Shown: positions 43,762 through 51,417 of the stretch, piece by piece
Layout of the letters: the number at the start of each line of letters is the position of its first letter
Numbering within the stretch: the stretch's first letter is position 1
DNA from: CAYLHB01 sp964383505
Lineage (GTDB): Bacteria > Patescibacteriota > Minisyncoccia > Phycocordibacterales > UBA12088
Length of the DNA stretch: 55,053 nt
Assembly (NCBI GenBank): GCA_964383505.1
Contig: CAYLHB010000003.1
Location: 1 to 55,053, forward strand
Direction: 5' to 3'
Notes under the pieces: model-generated
The model's input: only the letters and a program-made list of their open reading frames with translations
Database searches by the model: none
Told to the model about the DNA's origin: nothing
Made by a program: the position numbers and the translations under genes

Positions 43762-46185
43762 ATGCAAAAACCTGATACGCGGTTGGTCATTTGGTACAAA
43801 GATCTCACGATTGACGATGTACCGCTTGTGGGAGGAAAAAATGCAGCGCTCGGCGAGATGGTGCGCGAGCTCATTCCACTCGGGGTTCGGGTGCCGAACG
43901 GCTTTGCGATTACCGCGCATGCGTACGATTACTTTCTCGACAGTCACGGCCTCCGCGATGAGATAAAGGGTATCCTCGAGGGACTCGACACGCACGATAT
44001 TAGTGGTCTCCAAGACAGGGGGCGCCGCATACGCGAGCTCATTTTGACGAGGGAACTTCCCGAAGAGTTGGTGCACGAGGTAAAAACGAGCTACCGCGAG
44101 CTTGTGGAACTTGAGGGTGCGGAGGATGTCGCGGTGCGCTCGTCCGCAACCGCGGAAGATCTGCCGGGCGCGTCATTTGCGGGCCAGCAAGAGACGTACC
44201 TCAATGTGGTGGGCGAGGACGATGTTATTACCTCGGTGCGCAAGTGCATTGCGTCGCTCTTTACTGACCGCGCGATTTCCTACAGAGCGGATAAAGGGTT
44301 CAACAACATCGACGTTGCACTCTCGGTCGGCGTCCAGAAGATGGTGCGCTCCGACTTGGCGGTGAGTGGCGTTATGTTCTCGATTGATACCGAAACAGGT
44401 TTTGACAAGGTGGTGGTGATTGAGGGGAGCTATGGGTTGGGAGAAATGGTGGTGCAGGGTAAGGTGACCCCCGATTCATTCACCGTGTTCAAACCCTCAT
44501 TATCCAAGGAATTGAAGGGCGTCATCGCGCGTGATTTGGGGAGCAAGGATGTCAAAATGATCTATGGAGAGAAGGGTTGCGCCATTGTGGATGTTCCCTC
44601 GGAAGACCGCGATCGCTACTGTCTCACCGATAGCGAGGTGGAGAAGCTCGCGAGGTGGGCGGTTGAAATTGAGAAGCACTTCAGTACCAAGCATGGCCAC
44701 TACCAACCGATGGATATGGAATGGGCGAAAGACGGAAAGACGAATGAACTCTACATTGTGCAGGCACGCCCTGAGACGGTCATCTCCACGGGCGACAAGA
44801 ACGTGTACACCGAGTACAAACTCACCGGCAAGGGGGACATGTTGACCAAGGGTACCTCGGTAGGCACTAAGATCGCCACCGGGCGTGTGCGAGTCATACA
44901 CGACGTGAAGCACATCAAGGATTTTCAGAGAGGTGAGGTTTTGGTGACGGTCATCACCGATCCCGACTGGGAGCCTATTATGAAAATCGCGAGCGCTATC
45001 GTTACCGACAAAGGAGGACGCACAAGCCATGCTGCGATTGTCTCACGTGAGCTTGGTATTCCCTGCATTGTGGGTACAGAGAACGCAACGACGGTTCTCA
45101 AAGACGGCATGGAGGTGACCATAGACTGCTCGTCGGGGAAAGATGGTGTGGTGCTGGCGGGTACGCTCCCGTTTGAAAAAATCGAGCATCGTCTCGACAA
45201 TCTTCCCACGCTCAAGACGAAAATTATGGTCAATATCGGGAGTCCCGACGAGGCGTTCAAGAATCATTTTCTCCCCGTGGAGGGTATTGGCTTGGGGCGC
45301 CTCGAGTTCATCATCATGAGCCACATCCGTGTCCACCCCAATGCGCTCGTTGAGTACGACAAGCTCAAGTGGTACGCGGGTGAGGGGCAGGAGGACAAGC
45401 GTGAGCTCGTGCAGAAGATTGATGAGCTCACCAAGGGCTACGAGGACAAGACTGCGTACTACGTGGACGAGCTCGCCGAAGGCATTGCAAAAATAGCCGC
45501 GTCGTTCTACCCGAAAGATGTCATCATACGATTTTCCGACTTCAAGACGAACGAGTATCGCACCCTTCTAGGCGGCGAGCTCTACGAACCGCACGAGGAG
45601 AACCCGATGATAGGGTGGCGCGGTGCGAGCAGGTACTACGATGAAAAGTTCAAAACTGCATTTGGCTTTGAGTGCGACGCGCTCAAGAAGGTGCGCGATA
45701 ATATGGGACTCACGAACGTCATCCCCATGGTTCCATTCTGTCGTACGACACAAGAGGCGGACGAGGTGCTCGCCGTTATGAAGCATCACGGCCTCGACCG
45801 CGAGCAGGGAGTAAAAATATACGTCATGTGCGAGATACCCGCCAATGTGCTCATGGCGGACGAGTTCCTCGACAGGTTCGATGGTTTTTCAATAGGGAGC
45901 AACGACCTCACCCAGCTGGTGCTCGGCCTTGACCGGGACAATTCCGTCATTGCGCATATCTCAAACGAGAAAGATGAAGCGGTGAAGCGCATGGTGAAAA
46001 CCGCCATAGAAGCATGCAAGAGACGTGGCAAGTACATTGGTATCTGCGGCCAAGCGCCGTCCGATTTCCCGGACTTCGCACAGTTTTTAGTGGGGCTTGG
46101 TATTGAGAGTCTCTCCTTCACGCCGGACACGGTCATCAAAACGATGCCGATGATAGCCGAGACTGAACAGGTGTTAGGAATGTAG
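43762..46185 (+). CDS. ppsA: phosphoenolpyruvate synthase (pyruvate, water dikinase)
   Basis: An 807-residue enzyme that converts pyruvate and ATP to PEP, AMP and phosphate. The ATP-grasp N-terminal domain begins VGGKNAALGEMVREL and carries AVRSSATAEDLPGASFAGQQ. The swivelling domain has GGRTSHAAIVSRELGIPCIV, with the phosphorylated histidine at about residue 423. The C-terminal PEP-binding barrel has FCRTTQEADEVL, SIGSNDLTQLVLGLDRD and ICGQAPSDFPDFAQFL with the catalytic cysteine. Length is normal. The reaction is mainly gluconeogenic, although the reverse is proposed in some glycolytic microbes. A TATGCT ends only 2 bases before the ATG, but cotranscription with the glycerate kinase is more likely. 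A terminator follows. Confidence 0.95.
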   Translation: MQKPDTRLVIWYKDLTIDDVPLVGGKNAALGEMVRELIPLGVRVPNGFAITAHAYDYFLDSHGLRDEIKGILEGLDTHDISGLQDRGRRIRELILTRELPEELVHEVKTSYRELVELEGAEDVAVRSSATAEDLPGASFAGQQETYLNVVGEDDVITSVRKCIASLFTDRAISYRADKGFNNIDVALSVGVQKMVRSDLAVSGVMFSIDTETGFDKVVVIEGSYGLGEMVVQGKVTPDSFTVFKPSLSKELKGVIARDLGSKDVKMIYGEKGCAIVDVPSEDRDRYCLTDSEVEKLARWAVEIEKHFSTKHGHYQPMDMEWAKDGKTNELYIVQARPETVISTGDKNVYTEYKLTGKGDMLTKGTSVGTKIATGRVRVIHDVKHIKDFQRGEVLVTVITDPDWEPIMKIASAIVTDKGGRTSHAAIVSRELGIPCIVGTENATTVLKDGMEVTIDCSSGKDGVVLAGTLPFEKIEHRLDNLPTLKTKIMVNIGSPDEAFKNHFLPVEGIGLGRLEFIIMSHIRVHPNALVEYDKLKWYAGEGQEDKRELVQKIDELTKGYEDKTAYYVDELAEGIAKIAASFYPKDVIIRFSDFKTNEYRTLLGGELYEPHEENPMIGWRGASRYYDEKFKTAFGFECDALKKVRDNMGLTNVIPMVPFCRTTQEADEVLAVMKHHGLDREQGVKIYVMCEIPANVLMADEFLDRFDGFSIGSNDLTQLVLGLDRDNSVIAHISNEKDEAVKRMVKTAIEACKRRGKYIGICGQAPSDFPDFAQFLVGLGIESLSFTPDTVIKTMPMIAETEQVLGM

Positions 46186-46205
46186 GGTAGTTAATGATGT
46201 TAGGG

Positions 46206-46233
46206 AGGCCACCCTTTCTGGGTGGTCTTCTTG
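46206..46233 (+). terminator. terminator-like hairpin after ppsA
   Basis: AGGCCACCC (46206-46214) pairs with GGGTGGTCT (46220-46228) with one G-T wobble and a 5-base loop, followed by a short T-rich stretch. Confidence 0.6.
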
Positions 46234-46255
46234 GTGGTATGGGTTACGAGTGGTT

Positions 46256-46372
46256 CGAATTTCTAATTACTAATTTCCAACATAGCAACGAGTCATGTGA
46301 GTCGGTTACGTAAAATGGGAATACGATAGTAGGAATTATGTAAACGATTACATAATTAATTATATAATTATG
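46256..46372. repeat. AT-rich intergenic repeat (copy 4)
   Basis: TTCTAATTACTAATTTCCAA at 46261-46280 repeats the core of copy 1. At 46333-46370, GAATTATGTAAACGATTACA followed by TAATTAATTATATAATTATG parallels 4375-4411. The order is the same as copy 2, and the distance between the two parts is similar. Confidence 0.65.
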
Positions 46373-46675
46373 CATCGTGCGCGTGCGATAGGGGTAGGGG
46401 ATGCCCACGCTCGATTGGTATACCGTACGTGCCGAAAGTGAACTCATGCTTTTCGCTTGTTGAGTGTGTGGCGTGGCGCAATGTGCGCCGTCGGTGTAGG
46501 TGTGTGTAAACGCGCAAGGGTGTAATTTCGTCAACATGAAGCCTTGTGGATAACGATTGGTGGCTCACACAAAGCGTTTTTCGGCGTAAAATTTTACGTA
46601 TTCCTCATCATGTTTTGCTATACTTAATGCACACCATCTCCTGTTCATCTATCGCATTTTTCTGCGGTAGAATAC
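46373..46675. promoter_or_regulatory. upstream region of nrdJ with palindrome and promoter
   Basis: No gene seen. CGTAAAATTTTACG at 46585-46598 is a perfect 14-base palindrome lying 20 bases before TATACT (46619-46624), so it covers the -35 position and could be a repressor operator. A TAGAAT at 46668-46673 sits 2 bases before the first ATG. No cobalamin riboswitch was recognised. Confidence 0.45.
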
Positions 46676-49114
46676 ATGGCACCGACTCTTATTCATACTA
46701 ACCATATCACTATGGCAAAGTCGTCGCGCACCGCCCCCAAAGATCAGCAGACCGTTATCGCAGAGTTATTTGAACCGGAGGTGTCTGTTGATGCCGGTAG
46801 CGCCGGACGTGGAGATGGGCAGGGTGCGGCGTACTACACGCGCTTCGTGCCGCAGATACAGAAGCGCGACGGCGCAATAAAAGAGTTTGATTTCAGTAAA
46901 ATAGTACGCGCCATTCATATGGGTATGACCGCCGCGGGCGAAGGGTCGGCGGAGGAGGCGGAAATGGTGGCGCACCGCGTCGTGTCCGACCTCGTGCGCA
47001 TCGCGAAGAAGTATAAGAATTTCCTCCCCACCGTAGAGGGGGTGCAGGACGAGGTGGAGCGTCAACTCATCCTCTCCGACTACGTCAAGACCGCCAAGCA
47101 CTACATCCTCTACCGCGAGGAACGTACGCGCCTCCGAAAGCATACGGTTGCGGTGCCCGAGCACGTGCGCAAGCTCGCGGAAGAGAGCTCCAAGTACTTT
47201 GAGGGCAACCCGCTCGGGGAGTTTGTGTTTCTGCGCACCTATGCGCGCTGGATTGAAGCGGAGAACCGCCGTGAGACGTGGATAGAGACCGTAGATCGCT
47301 ACGTGAGCTTCATGCGGGAGAACCTCGGAGACAAGCTCACCGATGAGGAGTACGCGGAGGTGCGCGAAACCATTCTCAAACAAGAAGCGATGCCTTCGAT
47401 GCGCCTCCTCCAGTTTGCGGGAAAACCGGCGCGTCGCTGTAATGCCGTCGCGTACAACTGTTCGTTCATTGCACCCACTAAAATCGAGGACTTTGGCGAG
47501 GTGCTCTACCTCTCGGCGAGCGGGTGCGGGGTCGGTTTTGCGGCGGAGAGCAAGAACATCGAACAGCTCCCACAGATCAGGCCGCAAACTGGCATTGTGC
47601 TAAAAACACACGTTGTGGAAGACAGTAAGGAGGGGTGGGCGACCGCACTCGTACACGGCATGAAGACGTGGTATGAGGGCAAGGATGTGCAGTTTGACTA
47701 CTCACAGGTGCGCCCCGCTGGTACGCGCCTCAAGACCATGGGAGGCAAGGCGTCAGGTCCCGATCCGCTTCGCTCGCTCCTCGATTTCACCCGCGGGAGG
47801 ATTCTCGCTCGGCAAAACAGGCGCCTGCGCAACATCGATGCACACGACATACTTTGTAAAATAGGCGAGGCGATTGTGTCGGGGGGTGTACGTAGGAGCG
47901 CGATGATATCGCTCTCCGACCTCGACGATGATCAGATTCGACACGCGAAGGACGGTCAGTTCTACAACACCGAGCCCCAGCGTATGCTCGCGAACAACAG
48001 TGCGGTCTACGAGGCAAGGCCGAGTAACGAGGAGTTTATGGATGAGTGGATTTCTCTCATGAAGGGGAAGAGCGGAGAGCGTGGCATCTTTAACCGCGGA
48101 GGGCTCATCTCCCAGATTCCACGCCGTAGGCGAGAGCTTTGGGAGAAAAAGGGCCTCATTGAAAATGGTCACGTGACCGGCTCGGTGGGTACCAATCCAT
48201 GTGGAGAAATCATTCTCCAGTCAAAGCAGTTCTGCAACCTCTCCGAGGTGATAGCCCGCAGGAACGACACGCTTGAGTCGCTTAAGCGCAAGGTCCGTAT
48301 CGCGACGCTCCTCGGTACCTACCAGTCGTCGCTCACCACCTTTAATTACCTTTCGAAAGAGTGGAAGAATAACTGCGAGGAGGAACGCCTACTTGGCGTG
48401 TCGGTGACCGGCCAGTGGGACTCGCCGGAGGCGCGTAGGCCGGAGACTCTCCGCGCGCTTCGCGATGAGGCGGTCGCGGCGAACAGGAGGTACGCGAAGC
48501 GTTTCGGCATTGCGCCCTCGATGGCGGTGACTGCGGTGAAGCCCTCCGGCACCGTTTCGCAAACGGTCAACTGCGCATCGGGTATGCACCCGCGCCACAG
48601 CGAGTACTACATACGGCGCATCCGTATCACCGCAACCGATGCGCTCTACAAAATGCTCAAAGACCAAGGGGTACCCAACCACCCCGAAGTGGGGCAAACC
48701 ATGGAGAGCGCAAACACCTTCGTGCTCGAGTTTCCTGTGAAGAGCCCCAAGTCATCCGTGTACAACAACGACCTCACTGCACTCGAACAGCTCGAGTACT
48801 GGAAGGTTGTGAAGCAAAACTACACGGAGCACAACCCCTCGGTCACCATTTCAGTGGGCGAGGACGAGTGGGTGGCGGTTGCAAACTGGCTCTATGAAAA
48901 CTGGGACATTATCGGCGGGCTCTCGTTCTTACCGCGACAAAATCATGTGTACCGTCTTGCTCCGTACGAAGAGATCAGCAAGGAGCAGTACGAGGAGCTC
49001 ATGAAGCAGTTCGTGAACCTCGATTTCTCAAAGCTCGTCTCGTACGAGCTCCGCGATGAGACGGAACAGGCCAAGGAGATGGCGTGTGCGGGTGGGACGT
49101 GTGAAATAAATTAG
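46676..49114 (+). CDS. nrdJ: adenosylcobalamin-dependent (class II) ribonucleotide reductase
   Basis: An 812-residue enzyme that makes deoxynucleotides with a B12 cofactor, independent of oxygen. An N-terminal ATP-cone (about 55-155, VPQIQKRDGAIKEFDFSKIV) is followed by the barrel: MPSMRLLQFAGKPARRCNAV, SASGCGVGFAAESKN, GSVGTNPCGEIILQ (thiyl-radical cysteine in the finger loop) and SKQFCNLSEV, which with the cysteine of AYNCSF makes the active-site redox pair. AVKPSGTVSQTVNCASG is the phosphate-binding region. The end ACAGGTCEIN carries the shuttle cysteine pair. Starts at ATG 46676 or, equally likely, ATG 46712. CPR bacteria generally cannot make B12, so the cofactor would have to be acquired. 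A strong terminator follows. Confidence 0.93.
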   Translation: MAPTLIHTNHITMAKSSRTAPKDQQTVIAELFEPEVSVDAGSAGRGDGQGAAYYTRFVPQIQKRDGAIKEFDFSKIVRAIHMGMTAAGEGSAEEAEMVAHRVVSDLVRIAKKYKNFLPTVEGVQDEVERQLILSDYVKTAKHYILYREERTRLRKHTVAVPEHVRKLAEESSKYFEGNPLGEFVFLRTYARWIEAENRRETWIETVDRYVSFMRENLGDKLTDEEYAEVRETILKQEAMPSMRLLQFAGKPARRCNAVAYNCSFIAPTKIEDFGEVLYLSASGCGVGFAAESKNIEQLPQIRPQTGIVLKTHVVEDSKEGWATALVHGMKTWYEGKDVQFDYSQVRPAGTRLKTMGGKASGPDPLRSLLDFTRGRILARQNRRLRNIDAHDILCKIGEAIVSGGVRRSAMISLSDLDDDQIRHAKDGQFYNTEPQRMLANNSAVYEARPSNEEFMDEWISLMKGKSGERGIFNRGGLISQIPRRRRELWEKKGLIENGHVTGSVGTNPCGEIILQSKQFCNLSEVIARRNDTLESLKRKVRIATLLGTYQSSLTTFNYLSKEWKNNCEEERLLGVSVTGQWDSPEARRPETLRALRDEAVAANRRYAKRFGIAPSMAVTAVKPSGTVSQTVNCASGMHPRHSEYYIRRIRITATDALYKMLKDQGVPNHPEVGQTMESANTFVLEFPVKSPKSSVYNNDLTALEQLEYWKVVKQNYTEHNPSVTISVGEDEWVAVANWLYENWDIIGGLSFLPRQNHVYRLAPYEEISKEQYEELMKQFVNLDFSKLVSYELRDETEQAKEMACAGGTCEIN

Positions 49115-49136
49115 CCTTCATACAGGCGAACACAAC

Positions 49137-49160
49137 AAAGGACGCGATGCGTCCTTTTTT
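49137..49160 (+). terminator. intrinsic terminator after nrdJ
   Basis: AAAGGACGC, loop GAT, GCGTCCTTT, then TTT: a 9-base-pair stem with a T-run, 23 bases after the nrdJ stop. The A-run on the other side would let it work for the decayed gene arriving from the right. Confidence 0.88.
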
Positions 49161-49184
49161 GGTGGGTGGGGTATGTGCGATGCA

Positions 49185-49394
49185 CTATATTTTCCCCACC
49201 AAATCAACACCCGGCTTGAGCGTGTCTTTGCCCGGCTCCCATGCGGCCGGGCAGACGAGGCCGCCATGCTCGTGCACAAACTTCGCGGCTTAGAATTTTC
49301 GGAAGAGCTCCACGCTGCTGCGCCCGATTTCGTCTGCCGTGACTTCCATTGCCTGGAGTACTCGCTCGGGGTCATGAAACAGCCAGGAAGGTTC
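49185..49394 (-). pseudogene. decayed C-terminal fragment of a peroxiredoxin (AhpC/TSA)
   Basis: On the minus strand the frame from about 49394 to the TAG at 49185-49187 reads as the end of a 2-Cys peroxiredoxin: WLFHDPERVLQAMEVTADEI, GRSSVELFRKF, then stop TAA (49290-49292), then AAKFVHEHGGLVCPAAWEPG and KDTLKPGVDLVGKI before the normal-looking stop. The resolving-cysteine motif VCPAxWEPG is intact. The thioredoxin fold with the peroxidatic cysteine is absent; upstream sequence (49395-49500) shows no match. So it is a 5'-truncated remnant with one nonsense codon, probably from GAA or similar. About 70 codons remain of a family length near 190-220. Confidence 0.8.
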
Positions 49395-49491
49395 ACGTCA
49401 TCCCCTAGAACTCAGCTAAACAAACTGACAACAATCACGAAAGCGCTACGTGGTGATGTGGTACCCTGTGGCTTCGTCCCTCCTCATGCGC

Positions 49492-49497
49492 TACACT
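49492..49497 (+). promoter_or_regulatory. TACACT -10-like box, leaderless start
   Basis: TACACT ends 7 bases before ATG 49505 and excludes a TTG start at 49499. Confidence 0.5.
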
Positions 49498-49504
49498 GTT
49501 GGCT

Positions 49505-50266
49505 ATGACACACAGCCCCACCTACATTTACGGTCGGCACACGGTGCGTGAGGCGCTCCTGCATATGCCGAGCATCGTGCAGACACTTCTCCTCGCACGG
49601 CGTGACGGCACCGAGGAGCTTCGCTCACTCGCCAAGCAGGCCGGAGTACGGGTGGAGCCACTCCAGGAGGCGACACCCCCACGCGGGCTTGAGCGCGACG
49701 CGGTGCACCAGGGGGTGGTGGCCGCGGTAGACCTTTCAAAACTTGTCATACGGTACGACGCCTTCCTCGAAACCCTCACCATCGGCCCTGACACCGCACT
49801 TGTCGTCTTAAATGAACTCCAAGATCCCCACAACGTCGGTGCGGTGATACGTTCCGCCGCCGCATTCGGTGTCGCGGGCGTACTTCTCCCCGCACACCGG
49901 CAAGCTCCCGTGACGGGTGCAGTGGTGAAGGTCTCCGCCGGTATGACCTTCCGCGTACCGCTCGTCACCATCACCAACACCAACGCCACACTTGCCGACC
50001 TCAAAAAGCGGGGCTTTTGGACCTACGGTTTGGAGGGGAAAGGGAAATCGCTCTCTTCGGAGAAATTTACCACGCCATCCGTGTTTGTGGTGGGGAATGA
50101 GGGCGCCGGTCTTCGTGATAAAACGGAGGCATCGTGCGACATTCTCCTCTCCATTCCCATCGCCAAGCGGTGTGAGTCGCTCAATGCGGGCGTATCGGTC
50201 GGCATTGCGCTCTATGCGTGGAGCACACAACACCCATCTGCGCTTCAATACATTTATGAGTCATAA
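49505..50266 (+). CDS. rlmB: 23S rRNA 2'-O-ribose methyltransferase-like protein (SpoU/TrmH, RlmB type)
   Basis: A 253-residue SPOUT methyltransferase. The N-terminal substrate-binding domain (about 1-80) begins YIYGRHTVREALLH and contains DAVHQGVVA, both typical of RlmB. The catalytic knot has motif 1 LNELQDPHNVGAVIRSAAAFG (about 101-120), motif 2 VVGNEGAGLR and motif 3 SLNAGVSVGIALY, which bind S-adenosylmethionine. RlmB methylates the ribose of a G in the peptidyl-transferase loop of 23S rRNA; related enzymes act on other rRNA sites, so the exact target is inferred. Length is normal. Confidence 0.9.
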   Translation: MTHSPTYIYGRHTVREALLHMPSIVQTLLLARRDGTEELRSLAKQAGVRVEPLQEATPPRGLERDAVHQGVVAAVDLSKLVIRYDAFLETLTIGPDTALVVLNELQDPHNVGAVIRSAAAFGVAGVLLPAHRQAPVTGAVVKVSAGMTFRVPLVTITNTNATLADLKKRGFWTYGLEGKGKSLSSEKFTTPSVFVVGNEGAGLRDKTEASCDILLSIPIAKRCESLNAGVSVGIALYAWSTQHPSALQYIYES

Positions 50267-50269
50267 ACT

Positions 50270-50617
50270 ATGTACCAAATGAACAGCTTGGAATCGCACA
50301 GTTCCCAAGAAGGCGGTGGTACTCATGAGGTGGAGGCCCTCGCATAAGTGGCTCTTGAACTATTACAAGAGGCGCCAGATGTTTCGCCGCAGGTAAAAGA
50401 ACAGATTGAAGCAATTCTTGTCGCAGAGCACAAAAGTAAGTATATGTTGCTTAACAAACTGTACGATTACCTAAACAATAAAAATGCTAACATATTTGAC
50501 GCTGATACGTTGATGAAACAAGGTCATGAGCTCGGTAAAAGCAAAGCGCTAGAGGAACTAGGACTTAGTAGGGAGGACACCTTTTTACTTGAATTGTTTC
50601 GACAAGTACGTGCATAG
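50270..50617 (+). pseudogene. small hypothetical gene interrupted by an in-frame TAA (or restarted at GTG 50348)
   Basis: From ATG 50270 the frame reads 25 codons (MYQMNSLESHSSQEGGGTHE then VEALA) to TAA 50345-50347, then continues open in the same frame for 89 codons to 50617. The downstream part (ALELLQEAPDVSPQVKEQIE, KYMLLNKLYDYLNNKNANIF, LGKSKALEELGLSREDTFLL) looks like a helical, real protein. Either a CAA to TAA nonsense change broke a 115-residue gene, or translation restarts at GTG 50348 right after the stop. No homologue was recognised. Codon use is more AT-rich than in its neighbours. Confidence 0.5.
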
Positions 50618-50846
50618 GTACGTCCAACTCCACCACATCACTGGGTGCTAATACTCATGGAGCAAAGCATGAAGTGGTACACTGCAAAGATGAGATAGGA
50701 TTGTTGTACGCATAAACCACCGCACTACATATTTAATGCCTATGGGAAACGAGGAGCTTGAAACGCTTCTTTTCACTACCCTTCGGCATTGTAGTAGTTG
50801 CGCACAGAAAAATGCACACAACTCGCACACCTACCACGCGCACCTG

Positions 50847-50852
50847 TATACT
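50847..50852 (+). promoter_or_regulatory. TATACT -10-like box, leaderless start
   Basis: CTGTATACT ends 8 bases before ATG 50861 and argues against a longer frame from 50798. Confidence 0.55.
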
Positions 50853-50860
50853 CAAGTTGT

Positions 50861-51394
50861 ATGGCAAAATTAATTATGGGTATAGGCATACCGGGATCGG
50901 GAAAGTCAACCGCCCTTCGACCGTTTGCTGAACGTTGTGGGTATCTGTACGTTTCCTCAGACAGTATCAGAGAAGAATTGTTTGGTGAGGCGGCCGACCA
51001 GTCGCACAACGGTGAAGTGTGGGATGAGGTACACAAACGCGTAGCAGGTGCGCTACGAGGGGGTAATACTGTAGTAGTTGATGCTACATTTGTGCGAGAT
51101 ACGGAGCGAAAACAATTCATACAGTTTGCACGTGCACATGGTGCGGACAAGGTACAAGGGGTATATGCCAACATACCGTACGAAATTGCCTCGGAGCGGA
51201 ATGAGAGGCGCGAGAGGACTGTGCCGTCTCATGCTATGGAACGCATGTATGCGATACTCAATAAAAGACCACCCGCTCTGGAAGATGGGTTTGACAGTAT
51301 GTTTGAAATCAACGAGCTGCAAGAGTTAACGAAAACCGAGATACAACACGAGGGCAGTATTCTTGTGCGAGAAGGAGGTCGGTCATTGAGGTAA
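50861..51394 (+). CDS. P-loop kinase, polynucleotide-kinase/zeta-toxin-like AAA_33 family
   Basis: A 177-residue kinase-like protein. Walker A is GIPGSGKST (about 9-17); VSSDSIREELFG follows as in polynucleotide-kinase-like proteins, and VVVDATFVRDTERKQFIQFA supplies the Walker-B-like aspartate. A lid-like RNERRERTVPSHAMERMYAI segment carries the arginines. Substrate unknown; family members phosphorylate RNA or DNA 5' ends, small molecules or UDP-sugars. No antitoxin-like gene is adjacent, so a toxin role is not supported. Transketolase follows 23 bases later. Confidence 0.8.
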   Translation: MAKLIMGIGIPGSGKSTALRPFAERCGYLYVSSDSIREELFGEAADQSHNGEVWDEVHKRVAGALRGGNTVVVDATFVRDTERKQFIQFARAHGADKVQGVYANIPYEIASERNERRERTVPSHAMERMYAILNKRPPALEDGFDSMFEINELQELTKTEIQHEGSILVREGGRSLR

Positions 51395-51417
51395 CCTATT
51401 CACTTTTTTTCAACATT

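Noticed and set aside
30742..46553. Perfect DnaA-box words TTATCCACA at 30742-30750 and its complement at 46545-46553
   Set aside because: Only two isolated copies 16 kb apart, close to the number expected by chance, with no dnaA or dnaN nearby; not an origin.
49290..50347. TAA reassigned to an amino acid
   Set aside because: Intact genes such as those ending at 25060, 27818 and 34078 use TAA as a normal stop, and TGA and TAG also end genes here.
50678..50698. TACACT followed 6 bases later by ATG at 50690, a perfect leaderless layout
   Set aside because: The frame is ATG AGA TAG, two codons only. It could start a small RNA but nothing else supports that.
50736..50873. 45-codon open frame with a CSSC motif before the P-loop kinase
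   Set aside because: His/Asn-rich composition, no homology recognised, and its end covers the kinase promoter and start; probably chance.
50861..51394. Zeta-type toxin of a toxin-antitoxin pair
   Set aside because: No small antitoxin gene adjoins it and its motifs fit generic polynucleotide-kinase-like proteins equally well.
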